From the NCBI GenBank assembly GCA_030427585.1, contig JAUIBW010000003.1:186001-250000 (forward strand): DNA of 64,000 nt. Direction: 5' to 3'. Source of the stretch: Bacteroidia bacterium (lineage in GTDB: Bacteria > Bacteroidota > Bacteroidia > Flavobacteriales > Flavobacteriaceae). A program made the position numbers and the translations under genes. A model generated the notes under the pieces. The model saw only the letters and a program-made list of their open reading frames with translations, was not told where the DNA came from and searched no databases. Shown piece by piece: positions 8,609 to 17,654 of this stretch (the first letter of the stretch is position 1; every line of letters starts with the position of its first letter).

Positions 8609-8976
8609 TCTATAGAATAACTATAGATTGTATTCTTGGTTGCCACAAAGTTATAAACCGGAATATTTTTTAAATACCATTTTAGGATTCTTAGGGACCA
8701 TTTTGAAAACCTAAAAATTGAGATTTAAAATTTTTTATTGAGGAACAATCAAAAAATAACTTTCCAAATTTTGATTCATATGAGGTCTTTTTAACCTCTC
8801 TCCGGTTTATGCTTTGTTGTTTGGCTATAATTTAAACAACCTTATTTAGAATAATAAAGATTACATACTCTTAATTGTATTAAGATTTCAAAGTTCTTAA
8901 TATCTATTTTTTTTAATCGAGACGATAGAAAACCTTTTGGTTTTTGTTGGCTCACACAAATTAACAAACTTAAAAT
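8609..8976 (+). other. Leader region of metalloprotease module 2
   Basis: This is the non-coding counterpart of 7064-7438. It has patches of similarity, then a near-identical final 100 bases including the dyad TATTAAGA-N9-TCTTAATA at 8878-8902 and the AAAACC/GGTTTT hairpin at 8929-8944. No gene is seen. Confidence 0.5.
8878..8902 (+). promoter_or_regulatory. Conserved dyad before metalloprotease 2
   Basis: The 25 bases are identical to 7341-7365. ATTTCAAAGTTCTTA (8885-8899) inside it is perfectly inverted after the gene at 9819-9833. Confidence 0.55.
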
Positions 8977-9807
8977 ATGAAAACTATCAAATTATTAGCA
9001 CTTAGCGCTATTGTGGCAGGATGTATTACTTCTTGTCAAAAAGAAGAAGTTACTGCAGAAGTAAACGAAGTAAGTAACACTCCAACAAAAGAACAACTCC
9101 TTAAATTAAACAACATGGGAGTTAATACAAAAAATGTTTCTATCAAAACAATCGAAAACCTAGATGGTACTATTGAAGATTATTTTGTTAATGGTACAGA
9201 TTTAGGAATACCAGTAGCAGGACTTAACGATCAAGAAGATTTGGGTACTTTAGATAACGGGATGAAACAGTATAGAACCAGAAACCTTGTTTCTGCTCGT
9301 ACAATCACAGTGTTAGGATACACAGGTGGTGGTGGTAATGGATTAGACCAAACTGCACAACAAGGTTTAAGACAAGCGGTAGATAGCTATAACAGTTTAG
9401 GATTAACGCTTAGGATGAATCTTAGTTTTGGTACTAATTACCAAGCTGCAGATTTAGTAGTTTATGTACGTGGCGACTTGGGCTCTGGTGGATTAGCTGG
9501 ATTTCCTTCTGGAGGAAGACCTTACAAGTGGGCGAGAATCGGACCTAGCGTATCTAATAACGGTGTAACTTATTCTAAGCATGTAATAGCTCATGAAATG
9601 GGACACTGTATTGGTTTACGTCATACAGACTGGTTTAGAAGATCATGTGATGGTAGCAATGAAGGGCAAAGTTCTGAAGGAGCGATCCATATTCCTGGTA
9701 CTACTACAGGTGTAGATAGATCATCAATCATGATTTCATGTGCAGCATTTGGATCTAGTGGTCGTTTTAGCAGCGATGATGTAACTGCTTTAAGATACAT
9801 ATACTAA
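8977..9807 (+). CDS. M57-type (HEIGH-like) zinc metalloprotease lipoprotein, copy 2
   Basis: A 276-residue paralogue of the gene at 7439. The SPII signal peptide is virtually identical, and the zinc motif HEMGHCIGLRH lies at 206-216 (His206, Glu207, His210, His216), followed by a SIMISCAA Met-turn candidate. Differences cluster in residues 30-65, around 95-140 and in the C-terminal 40 residues, which suggests divergence of pro-region and substrate pocket after duplication. The unit has its own hairpin, leader and terminator, so the two copies are probably transcribed separately. All catalytic residues visible in copy 1 are kept, so neither copy looks dead. Confidence 0.88.
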   Translation: MKTIKLLALSAIVAGCITSCQKEEVTAEVNEVSNTPTKEQLLKLNNMGVNTKNVSIKTIENLDGTIEDYFVNGTDLGIPVAGLNDQEDLGTLDNGMKQYRTRNLVSARTITVLGYTGGGGNGLDQTAQQGLRQAVDSYNSLGLTLRMNLSFGTNYQAADLVVYVRGDLGSGGLAGFPSGGRPYKWARIGPSVSNNGVTYSKHVIAHEMGHCIGLRHTDWFRRSCDGSNEGQSSEGAIHIPGTTTGVDRSSIMISCAAFGSSGRFSSDDVTALRYIY

Positions 9808-9818
9808 TTATCGATTTT

Positions 9819-9833
9819 TAAGAACTTTGAAAT
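9819..9833 (+). repeat. Inverted copy of the leader motif after metalloprotease 2
   Basis: TAAGAACTTTGAAAT is the perfect 15-base reverse complement of 8885-8899, so this gene too is bracketed by an inverted repeat. Confidence 0.55.
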
Positions 9834-9844
9834 TACAAGAAAAA

Positions 9845-9871
9845 GACTGCCTGAAAAGGGCAGTCTCTTTT
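9845..9871 (+). terminator. Rho-independent terminator of metalloprotease 2
   Basis: Stem GACTGCC (9845-9851) pairs with GGCAGTC (9859-9865), followed by a T-rich tail. It is homologous to the terminator at 8320. Confidence 0.85.
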
Positions 9872-9943
9872 GTTTCAAATAAGATTGAATTGTATTAAAT
9901 ATATCCTCAAAATAAAGGAAATTCAATTAACAATATAATATAG

Positions 9944-10810
9944 CTACCTTAATATTTTACCATCAACCATTACTAATTTTCTATCTGCCATATCTGCTAA
10001 TTCCTTATTATGAGTTACAATAACAAAGGTTTGTCCAAATTGATCTCTTAGTTCAAAAAATAATTTATGCAGATTTTCTGCGGCTTCACTATCCAGATTT
10101 CCAGATGGTTCATCTGCAAAAATCACTTTTGGATTGTTGATTAATGCTCTGGCAACGGCAACACGTTGTTGTTCTCCTCCTGATAACTCACTAGGTTTAT
10201 GATCATATCTGTGAGCAAGCCCGAGGAAATCTAAAAGCTCTTTAGCTCTTTTTTCGACTTCAATCCGTGATGTTTTTTTAATGAAAGCAGGAATACATAC
10301 ATTTTCTAAAGCAGTAAATTCTGGTAACAACTGGTGAAATTGAAAAATAAAGCCAAGTTGTTCATTTCTAAAAGAAGAAAGCCCCTTATCCTTTTTGTTT
10401 TTTTTGATAAAATTTAAAATACCAAAAATCAACAGAGGAATAGTAAGTATGATTCTAATTGCTGTTTTAGTATATATATCAAAAACATCAGGTGAGATAA
10501 CCCATGATAGAATAATGAAAATAACATAGGCTATCAAAAAGAACTTAAATAGGTTTGACAACTTTTTTGATTTTTGGTTTTTTAGTTCTTTATCTTGAAG
10601 CTCAAGAATATCATTTTGGTTAATTGTTAAAGAAGAATCATCTTTTCTATCAGGATTGTCTAATGTACCCAAAATCTGTAGTAATGTTGTTTTCCCTGCA
10701 CCAGAAGCACCAACGATAGAAACAATTTCTCCTTGTTTAATATGAAGATCTACTCCTTTAAGAACATGAAGGTCCCCATAATTTTTATGAATATTATTAG
10801 CTTTGATCAT
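9944..10810 (-). CDS. LolD-like ABC transporter ATPase with an inserted membrane hairpin
   Basis: A 288-residue ABC ATPase of the LolD/MacB type: Walker [10 protein letters not shown] (34-42), Q-loop region [12 protein letters not shown] (about 154-165), signature LSGGEQQR, Walker [13 protein letters not shown] and switch His (VTHN) are all present. LolD proteins power extraction of lipoproteins from the inner membrane and are usually about 225 residues. Here about 68 extra residues (about 77-145) sit between the DKEL and FRNEQLGF positions that are normally adjacent, and contain two hydrophobic helices (about 88-106 and 116-135) with a short acidic loop. The gene lies downstream of and co-oriented with a DUF5916 gene, with no permease gene next to it. 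The insertion is in frame and the flanking motifs are intact, so it is unlikely to be an error. Confidence 0.88.
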   Translation of the reverse strand: MIKANNIHKNYGDLHVLKGVDLHIKQGEIVSIVGASGAGKTTLLQILGTLDNPDRKDDSSLTINQNDILELQDKELKNQKSKKLSNLFKFFLIAYVIFIILSWVISPDVFDIYTKTAIRIILTIPLLIFGILNFIKKNKKDKGLSSFRNEQLGFIFQFHQLLPEFTALENVCIPAFIKKTSRIEVEKRAKELLDFLGLAHRYDHKPSELSGGEQQRVAVARALINNPKVIFADEPSGNLDSEAAENLHKLFFELRDQFGQTFVIVTHNKELADMADRKLVMVDGKILR

Positions 10811-10865
10811 CCGTTTTCTATACTTGAAGGAGTGAAAGTAATCAATATCATTAGAATCCCCAAGA

Positions 10866-13301
10866 TTATCCTTTAGAAGAACGTTTTAAATTATTCACAT
10901 CAAGAAAATAAACCACTCTTAAAGATAGAGTATGTTTAATAGGTTTGTTAAATAAATTATCCAGGCTTTGTGTGTAATTTAAAGTTGATAACTCATCATC
11001 ATTAAAAATTTGATTACGATAGAGTAGAGTAGCTTCACTACCAGGAGCAAACCTCCAGTTAAAACTTAAATCCAGATTCCAAATATTAAAATTGGTATTT
11101 GGGTTATCTTCTGAAGTATCATAATCAATTTGAGTTCTGGATCCATTTTCGTTCAAAATGTAAAATATAGTATCAGAATAATCGGCAGTACTCCAAAAGT
11201 TACGAAAACGTAAATTTACAGCCTTGTATGGATTAAAATTATAACTAGCACTTAGAGAGTTTTCTAGCGAAATAATATCTCGTTGCCCCAAAAATACATC
11301 AGTACCATCATCATCGACATACCCAAAATTATTTGGGCGATTATAATATTCTGATCTCCATATCACTAATAATTTATCAGAAAACCGATATCGGGGAGAA
11401 ATTTCTATTCTATATATCTTTTGCCCATCGCCAAACCATTGCCTTGTTCCGGCGCTGATATCATAGGCAAACTTTTTTCGATAATCAGAAGAAACAAACA
11501 TTCTGCCACCAATACTTCTGCTAAAAGTAACAAATCTTCCATCTACACGAGGCTCAAAATAGTCTTTATTCTTAGAGTTATAAGATCCTCTACCACCAAA
11601 ACCAAATCGTTTTCTGGTTACAAAAAACCAATCTGCCCCAATTGAATTTTGTGTTTGAATACCAGGGTCATATAATCGCCTGTGTCTTGCAAAAACATTA
11701 ATACGATATGTATTAAATATTCCTTTAGGTTCAAAGATTTGATAAGAGGCACTTACTCTGAAATTATTGAAATTATTCCTGAAATTTACTCCCAAATCAT
11801 TAATATCATACGTTTTATTTGCCAAATCATGTCCAAAACCATATCTGATTTTGCCTTTAATACGATCAAAATCAAGCTCTGAAGCAAAACCACCAATATT
11901 ATCTCTAGGAGAATTTACGTGGCTAACCAAGGATCTTCCGGTTAAGCGATAGGAGTTTGCTTTATTAGCGAGATTCCAAACCAACCCGGTTACATTAGCA
12001 TTTCTAAATTTGCTGCCGCTACGAGTTACATTGGTATTAATTAAGGAAACAGAAGAGTTGTTATTAAACTGCTGGTCTAATACAAAAATATTATAATTCG
12101 ATATAGGTTCGACTACTTCTTTACGTACAGCTCCTGTGATAGTATCCGTAATCCGGATTTCTGTTTTTTCTGTAATCGCATTAAAAAAACCAATACCCAG
12201 GTTCCCTTTTGTTCTTCCCGAAATTTTTAAGGCATTAAGGAGATTTACTTTAGAAGGAGCATCTTCTGCAACTTCATTTGTATTAAGGTCTTCATCAGAT
12301 ATTGATATAGAAGGTTTACCACCAACTCTTCTTGAAAAGAAAATACTCCCTTTATTAAATAATTCGGTACCTTCAGTAAAGAATTGCCTGTTTTCTCCAA
12401 AAGTTTGTTCGAAAGGCCCCAGATTAAGACGAACTTCATCAAAAGCTGCTTGCCCAAAATCCGGGATTAGTGTTGCATCTAAAGTAAAGCTATCACTTAA
12501 CCCATATTTCACATCCATCCCGGCACTAAAATCTGTTTCGGTATCTCCATCAGAATGTGAAACCAAACCTTGTACAAACGGGAAAAAAGTAAGCCTTACA
12601 GGAGGGTTAATGTTTTCTACACCTTTAACCAAACCATTATATTGTGTGCGTTGACCAATTTTGTTATCAATAAAATTCCAGGTATGAGTTTGATTTCGAC
12701 TCAGAGATCTTCTATAAAAGTTAATACTCCAATCCTGTACATCTACTTCTGGAAAACGAAGCGCATTATATGGTATTTTAAACTCTGCATACCATCCTTT
12801 AGCATCAAAAGAAACTTTTGCATCAAAAACGACATTGTAACTAAAATCTTCATTAAATTGATTCGCTCTGGCATCACCAATTGTACCTGCACTGGTTATA
12901 TAAAAACGAGTTTCATTAACTCCGTCATTGTAGGTGTTTATTGCTATACTAAAATGATCGGCCTGAACAAATATATCATCTCTTTGGCTAAATTGGCGTA
13001 ATACTGTATTGGGTTGATTGTCATATAAGTAGACCCCAAAATAAACAGCTTTATTATCATATGCCATTTTTACCTTAGATTGTATCTCTTTTGGTATTTC
13101 GCCCTCGTTTCCGGGTTGCCACATCTGAAAATTACCATGAGCCGGAAGAGTTTTCCATACATCATCATCAAGAACACCATCAATTTTTGGAGGATTATTT
13201 ATTCTTTCTGCTATAATTTCCTTTCTTTCTTGAGCAAAAGATTGTAATGTTATGAAAAGTAAAAGTATAGCATAAACTTTTGAATGTAATTGTATATCCA
13301 T
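10866..13301 (-). CDS. DUF5916 outer-membrane protein with N-terminal CBM9-like domain
   Basis: An 811-residue exported protein with a Sec signal peptide ([12 protein letters not shown]). Residues about 25-230 form a family-9 carbohydrate-binding-module-like domain ([16 protein letters not shown] opening, [10 protein letters not shown]). The remainder is the DUF5916 region, rich in alternating aromatic strands and ending in a barrel-like C-terminus. Members are common in Bacteroidota and are usually predicted to be outer-membrane beta-barrels of unknown substrate, sometimes beside peptidase or glycan genes. It stands 55 bp upstream of the LolD-like gene in the same direction, so cotranscription is possible. 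Confidence 0.85.
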   Translation of the reverse strand: MDIQLHSKVYAILLLFITLQSFAQERKEIIAERINNPPKIDGVLDDDVWKTLPAHGNFQMWQPGNEGEIPKEIQSKVKMAYDNKAVYFGVYLYDNQPNTVLRQFSQRDDIFVQADHFSIAINTYNDGVNETRFYITSAGTIGDARANQFNEDFSYNVVFDAKVSFDAKGWYAEFKIPYNALRFPEVDVQDWSINFYRRSLSRNQTHTWNFIDNKIGQRTQYNGLVKGVENINPPVRLTFFPFVQGLVSHSDGDTETDFSAGMDVKYGLSDSFTLDATLIPDFGQAAFDEVRLNLGPFEQTFGENRQFFTEGTELFNKGSIFFSRRVGGKPSISISDEDLNTNEVAEDAPSKVNLLNALKISGRTKGNLGIGFFNAITEKTEIRITDTITGAVRKEVVEPISNYNIFVLDQQFNNNSSVSLINTNVTRSGSKFRNANVTGLVWNLANKANSYRLTGRSLVSHVNSPRDNIGGFASELDFDRIKGKIRYGFGHDLANKTYDINDLGVNFRNNFNNFRVSASYQIFEPKGIFNTYRINVFARHRRLYDPGIQTQNSIGADWFFVTRKRFGFGGRGSYNSKNKDYFEPRVDGRFVTFSRSIGGRMFVSSDYRKKFAYDISAGTRQWFGDGQKIYRIEISPRYRFSDKLLVIWRSEYYNRPNNFGYVDDDGTDVFLGQRDIISLENSLSASYNFNPYKAVNLRFRNFWSTADYSDTIFYILNENGSRTQIDYDTSEDNPNTNFNIWNLDLSFNWRFAPGSEATLLYRNQIFNDDELSTLNYTQSLDNLFNKPIKHTLSLRVVYFLDVNNLKRSSKG

Positions 13302-13446
13302 AAAATTGTAATAAAAACCTTACTTTTTTTTGATTAGTTGCAAAACTAGGCTTGTATAAGGAGATGTGATACTAACGAAAAGTTAAAAAGCAAAAAAAGG
13401 AGTTGCATATATGTATTTTCGTTGAAAAAAAGACGACTAAATAGTT

Positions 13447-14004
13447 ATGAAAGAAAATAATTTTGAAACAGCAGTATTTGCTGGTGGCTGTTTTTGGTGT
13501 ACTGAAGCAGTTTTTCAGCGTTTAGAAGGAGTCATAAAAGTAGTGTCTGGATATACTGGCGGATCGATTAAGAATCCCGCGTACCGCGAAATAACAACAG
13601 GAAGAACAGGACATGCCGAAGCTATTAAAATTGAATATGACCCCAAATGCATCAGCTATCAAGAATTACTTGAAGTGTTTTTTGCAACCCATGATCCTAC
13701 AACTTTAAATCGCCAGGGTGCAGATCGTGGTACGCAATATCGAAGTGCTATCTTTTATATCAATGAACAGCAGCAGCAGATAGCAGAACAAGTAATTAGG
13801 ACACTTGAGAATGAATCTGTTTTTGATAGCCCCATTGTTACAGAGGTAACGGCATTGGGACCATTTTATAATGCTGAAGGGTATCATCAGGATTATTATA
13901 ATCAAAATAGTAGCCAGGGATATTGTCAATTTGTGATACATCCAAAAATTAATAAATTAAATACTACCTTTAAAAATAAATTGAAAAAAGAAAAATACAA
14001 TTGA
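13447..14004 (+). CDS. msrA: Peptide-methionine (S)-S-oxide reductase
   Basis: A 185-residue MsrA that reduces the S-epimer of methionine sulfoxide in proteins using thioredoxin-type reductant. The catalytic GCFWC motif is at residues 14-18 with Cys15 as the nucleophile. [16 protein letters not shown] and [10 protein letters not shown] are standard family segments, and [14 protein letters not shown] forms the C-terminal substrate pocket. No signal peptide is present, so it is cytosolic. It is followed within a few bases by folE and is likely cotranscribed with it. Confidence 0.96.
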   Translation: MKENNFETAVFAGGCFWCTEAVFQRLEGVIKVVSGYTGGSIKNPAYREITTGRTGHAEAIKIEYDPKCISYQELLEVFFATHDPTTLNRQGADRGTQYRSAIFYINEQQQQIAEQVIRTLENESVFDSPIVTEVTALGPFYNAEGYHQDYYNQNSSQGYCQFVIHPKINKLNTTFKNKLKKEKYN

Positions 14005-14009
14005 TTACT

Positions 14010-14606
14010 ATGCTATATAAAAATTTTGAGGAATACAACATAAAAGTAACCGAAGAAGTAAAAGAAAAATTTGAATCTATTATTGAAGGTCTGGGTGAAG
14101 ATACAAAAAGAGAGGGTATAGTCAAGACTCCTGAACGAGCAGCAAAGGCGATGCAGTTTCTTACACAGGGATATCATCAGGATCCTGCCGAAATTCTTAG
14201 GAGTGCTATGTTTAAGGAAGGCTATGACGATATGGTAATTGTTAAGGATATTGAATTGTATTCGTTATGTGAACATCATATGCTGCCATTTTTTGGGAAG
14301 GCACATATTGCTTATATTCCCGATGGTTATATAGTAGGGTTAAGTAAATTACCTAGAATTGTTGATGTTTTTGCCAGACGATTACAAGTACAAGAACGTC
14401 TTACTCATGATATTTTGGAATGTATCAATACTACCTTAAAACCTAAAGGTGTCGCTGTAGTAATTGAAGCTTCTCATATGTGTATGATGATGCGAGGAGT
14501 ACAGAAACAAAATTCTGTGACAACTACTTCTGGTTTTAGAGGTCAATTTGAAAAAATAGAGACCCGATCAGAGTTTTTGAGGCTAATTACAGCAGATCTG
14601 GGATAA
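14010..14606 (+). CDS. folE: GTP cyclohydrolase I
   Basis: A 198-residue enzyme that converts GTP to 7,8-dihydroneopterin triphosphate, the first step of folate and pterin synthesis. The zinc and active-site segments [16 protein letters not shown] and [12 protein letters not shown] are intact, and [23 protein letters not shown] is the canonical core. The start ATG 14010 is chosen over an in-frame TTG at 14001, which would overlap the msrA stop. The 5-base gap to msrA indicates one transcript. Confidence 0.96.
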   Translation: MLYKNFEEYNIKVTEEVKEKFESIIEGLGEDTKREGIVKTPERAAKAMQFLTQGYHQDPAEILRSAMFKEGYDDMVIVKDIELYSLCEHHMLPFFGKAHIAYIPDGYIVGLSKLPRIVDVFARRLQVQERLTHDILECINTTLKPKGVAVVIEASHMCMMMRGVQKQNSVTTTSGFRGQFEKIETRSEFLRLITADLG

Positions 14607-14669
14607 CAAATTTTTGGAATACTCTTTGCTTTATTTGTTGTATATTAAACTATAAATTATGTATTAAAT

Positions 14670-14969
14670 ATGGCAAAAGATAAATATAAAAAACTTGGAT
14701 TAAGTTTACTTTTCGACGGTTTAGGAATGATTACCTATGTGATTCCAGGAGTAGGGGAGTTTGGAGATGTAATATGGGCTCCACTTGCTGGCTGGTTAAT
14801 GACCAGAATGTATAAGGGTAATGTTGGTAAGGCTGCCGGAGTATTTACCTTTGTAGAAGAAGCTTTGCCAGGTTTAGATATTATACCAACGTTTACTATT
14901 ATGTGGGTATATACGTATGTGATTAAAAAAGAAAAAGTAAAAGACATTATTGATGTAGATATTTCTTAA
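14670..14969 (+). CDS. Small conserved membrane protein
   Basis: A 99-residue protein with two or three hydrophobic segments (about 12-28, 34-48 and 72-90) and a Lys-rich N- and C-terminus. The core GMITYVIPGVGEFGDVIWAP resembles small conserved membrane proteins seen in Flavobacteriia; no function is known. It overlaps the convergent DUF6787 gene by 4 bp. Confidence 0.75.
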   Translation: MAKDKYKKLGLSLLFDGLGMITYVIPGVGEFGDVIWAPLAGWLMTRMYKGNVGKAAGVFTFVEEALPGLDIIPTFTIMWVYTYVIKKEKVKDIIDVDIS

Positions 14970-15487
14970 TTTTTAAAGAAACGAGCAAATCCCATTCTGC
15001 TTAACATCTTTTTTTCAAAGTCCCAGAAAAATTTAAACTGTCCAAAGAGCCACCCTACGATAATAAGTAGTATTTGATATACAGGAAATATCAATAGTAT
15101 TCTTGCTGGCCAATATAGCCAACCATTTGTTGTATTTTTATGCAGCCCAATAAAAGTAAGTATAGGATCAGAAACACGGGCAGCAGTAGAACCCGTTACT
15201 GCAAACACAATAAAAATGGCAATGAGTTCCCATCGGTAAGAAACGTTCCATTTTGTTTCAAGAATTTTAAAGAGTTTTAAGGTAATAAAAAGAAATAAAG
15301 AGGATAGAAAAATTATTATCGCAGATAATACGCCGATAAAAAAACTATCGTTTTGAGTAATTGATAATAATTTCAGAATATATTTTCCAATCAGATAAGA
15401 AGAGAAAACTAGACTTAGCAGTCCTAATATAGGAAAGATTAATTGCCAATTATCTTTTATTTCCCAACGTTCCTTAAATTTTTGCAT
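14966..15487 (-). CDS. DUF6787 family membrane protein
   Basis: A 173-residue protein starting at MQKFKERW (ATG 15487, preferred to an upstream in-frame Met at 15502). The C-terminal half (about 80-170) matches DUF6787: a KW..(S/N)YRWEL opening, FAVTGSTAARVSDPIL, and a WPARILLIFPVYQILLI helix. The N-terminal half looks like a diverged copy of the same unit (RWEIKDNWQLIF aligned with KWNVSYRWELIA), giving four predicted membrane helices. The function is unknown. The gene lies head-to-tail with a DUF6146 lipoprotein, with 31 bp between them. Confidence 0.78.
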   Translation of the reverse strand: MQKFKERWEIKDNWQLIFPILGLLSLVFSSYLIGKYILKLLSITQNDSFFIGVLSAIIIFLSSLFLFITLKLFKILETKWNVSYRWELIAIFIVFAVTGSTAARVSDPILTFIGLHKNTTNGWLYWPARILLIFPVYQILLIIVGWLFGQFKFFWDFEKKMLSRMGFARFFKN

Positions 15488-15518
15488 GTTACAAAAATAC
15501 AACTAAAAAGAATGGAAA

Positions 15519-15947
15519 TCAAAATCGTCGTCCCCTTGTTACAATAAATCGTTGTCGATATCGCTGCTCAAAATATAGAAAGTAATTATACAGAAGATAA
15601 TTTACTTCATACCCATAATGAATTGCAGGATCATAATTAATTTGCTGAAGATATAAATTAGGATCAAATCGCTGCGGTTGCATCACTCTTTGATTATATT
15701 CTGTAACATAGATACGATTTCTGGTTTCCAAAAATGTTTCAGAATAAAAACCTCTGGGTCTTTGAGTAATTAACCATGAATTAAATCCAGGCTCTATAAT
15801 AATAATCTCATATTCCAAACTGTCATTTGCAATCCTTATGGTGTCTGAAGTAGTATCGGTTGAGACTACATCCATTTTTCTATTTTTGGTGGTAGAACAA
15901 CTATAAATGAATATTCCTACGATTACTATATAAATACAATTTTTCAT
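15519..15947 (-). CDS. DUF6146 family lipoprotein
   Basis: A 142-residue lipoprotein (lipobox IFIYSC, Cys near 17) of a family known from Flavobacteriia. The conserved centre includes IIIIEPGFNSWL and YVTEYNQRV, and the C-terminus is very rich in Tyr and Arg (YFLYFEQRYRQRF). No catalytic motif is evident. It probably shares a transcript with the DUF6787 gene downstream. Confidence 0.75.
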   Translation of the reverse strand: MKNCIYIVIVGIFIYSCSTTKNRKMDVVSTDTTSDTIRIANDSLEYEIIIIEPGFNSWLITQRPRGFYSETFLETRNRIYVTEYNQRVMQPQRFDPNLYLQQINYDPAIHYGYEVNYLLYNYFLYFEQRYRQRFIVTRGRRF

Positions 15948-16122
15948 CTGTTTAAAATTTTATAGTTTACTAAAAATGAAGAAACTAAAAATTTCTGCAC
16001 ATTCAGGAATTCGCATAAAAAATACAATCATATCGGTTGATATGTAATGATGAAATTTGTTTACGCTCATTTCATAATCTTATAAATATATCTAAAAAAA
16101 GAATACCGTAGTGTTGTAGAAA

Positions 16123-17019
16123 TTATAAATTCCAGAAATCAACCTGATCTTGTTCGATTTCCTGGATATCTGTAAGATTAATATCCATACTATACATAAT
16201 TAGTTCGGTAAATCGATTCGTTGCAAATTCCTGATTAGCTCCATTAGCATATAAGATACCGGCTCCATTTGTTGCGGTGCAGCGACCCAAAGTATAGTTT
16301 CCGGTTCTAAGAATAGTACCCGATTGTCGAATTGTCTGTACAACATTAGCACGAATAAAAGAGAATTGTTGCCATTGATTATTGCCATTTGAAGCCCATC
16401 GTACAGGATCACTGCAACAAATCCCAGAATCAAAATAAACTCTGTTATTTGTCCAATTTACATGAATAGACCATCGATTTCTGCTAACACCAGATTGCCT
16501 GGTGCCGAATGAAAACTGATTATCCGAAGTAGAATATAAAACTGTAAAAACAGAACCGTTAACTCCTGCATTGGTAAGAATTTGGATACTTGTATTAATA
16601 TCTAATCGATCATCGATGCCATCTCCAAAAAAATAAGGTCTGGCAGGATTAGTTATAAACCGAGGTTGAAAAGCGTTGGTATTCTGAATAGCATTTCTAC
16701 CTAATCCACTTTGATCATACCATATAACTACGAATACGTTTGCAGCACCTCTCCAGGCATCTATTGCTGTTACATCTACAATATCATTATCGTCCCAACC
16801 AAAATCTTGTTGGGCGTTATCACTATCTCTTCTTAGGCGTACAAGAGAACCGTTATAATCACATTCTAGTACTCTTAATGAAAAAGCAAAACTAATATTA
16901 GTAAGTTTTTCATCTAAGATATGAGACGGTCTCATTGTAGGAAAGTTATTATATTGACCAATTTGACAATAACTAAGGCCCGAAAAAAGCAAACCTATGT
17001 AAAGTAATAATCTTGCCAT
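16123..17019 (-). CDS. Secreted LamG/arabinofuranosidase-like jelly-roll protein
   Basis: A 298-residue exported protein (signal peptide to about residue 18). The AFSLRVL, RLRRDSDNAQQDFGW and VVIWYDQSGLGRNA segments match the concanavalin-like sandwich seen in ArabFuran-catal (GH54-type) and many LamG-like adhesins; the later SFIRANVVQTIRQSG portion continues the fold. No obvious catalytic pair is seen, so a binding or adhesion role is as likely as hydrolysis. No T9SS C-terminal domain was recognised. The gene begins 4 bp after its upstream partner, and the motif GNYTL appears in both proteins. Confidence 0.65.
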   Translation of the reverse strand: MARLLLYIGLLFSGLSYCQIGQYNNFPTMRPSHILDEKLTNISFAFSLRVLECDYNGSLVRLRRDSDNAQQDFGWDDNDIVDVTAIDAWRGAANVFVVIWYDQSGLGRNAIQNTNAFQPRFITNPARPYFFGDGIDDRLDINTSIQILTNAGVNGSVFTVLYSTSDNQFSFGTRQSGVSRNRWSIHVNWTNNRVYFDSGICCSDPVRWASNGNNQWQQFSFIRANVVQTIRQSGTILRTGNYTLGRCTATNGAGILYANGANQEFATNRFTELIMYSMDINLTDIQEIEQDQVDFWNL

Positions 17020-17023
17020 GCTA

Positions 17024-17536
17024 TTAATTTCTTTTCAAATCTCCAGTGATATGAAATGTATTGGTTGCTGTGCATACGATACCGGCTCCAGCATCTAATC
17101 CTGCCGTTTTAAATCGTAATAATCTATTTTTTATAGTTACCCCCGCGGCCCCTGTGACGGTTACTTTTCCTGCTCCCAGTTGATATATACTAACATTATA
17201 CCCTATAGGAAGTCCAGCAGGAACTGTTAATATTACATCTGTTATGCTATTAAAAGTTAGTATATTATGATTGTCGGTGTCTACAAGAGTATAATTTCCG
17301 GTTTTGGCAAATACAGATGGGGATTCAAGTAATTCTTTCCATTCTGTTCCATTAAATTGAAATACCTTTTTTTTAACTGTATCGAACACTAAAGATCCTT
17401 CTTGTATAGTAGCTGTACCAATACTATTTATGTCTGTTGTGGTAGCTTCTGGTAATCCTAGTAGTACATTAGCATCGATTTGGGCAATAGTGTTTGTGGT
17501 ATATAGAAATAATGCTAAAATTAGTAATACTTTCAT
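17024..17536 (-). CDS. Secreted protein of unknown function, partner of the jelly-roll protein
   Basis: A 170-residue protein with a signal peptide (LLILALFLYTTNTIAQ). An N-terminal segment (SLVFDTVKKKVFQFNGTEWKEL, spoken of in two parts here: residues about 45-70) resembles the repeats of phage tail-fibre and Bacteroidota surface proteins. The C-terminal 90 residues (TGNYTLVDTDNH to the end) look like a beta-strand tail-fibre or collar-like module. It is first in a two-gene unit with the 298-residue protein. A surface structure or adhesin role is inferred. Confidence 0.6.
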   Translation of the reverse strand: MKVLLILALFLYTTNTIAQIDANVLLGLPEATTTDINSIGTATIQEGSLVFDTVKKKVFQFNGTEWKELLESPSVFAKTGNYTLVDTDNHNILTFNSITDVILTVPAGLPIGYNVSIYQLGAGKVTVTGAAGVTIKNRLLRFKTAGLDAGAGIVCTATNTFHITGDLKRN

Positions 17537-17654
17537 ATTGAACGTAGTTGATTACAAATAAATGCTTATTAAAGTCATACAACTCTAATAAGCAATTTCT
17601 TTTTAATACATCAAATAATAAAAATTTTATTATTTAGTTATTTGCATAAGTGTA

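Noticed and set aside
12136..12654. 172-codon plus-strand ORF
   Set aside because: It is antisense to the DUF5916 gene, with Ser/Pro/Lys-rich low-complexity composition typical of shadow frames.
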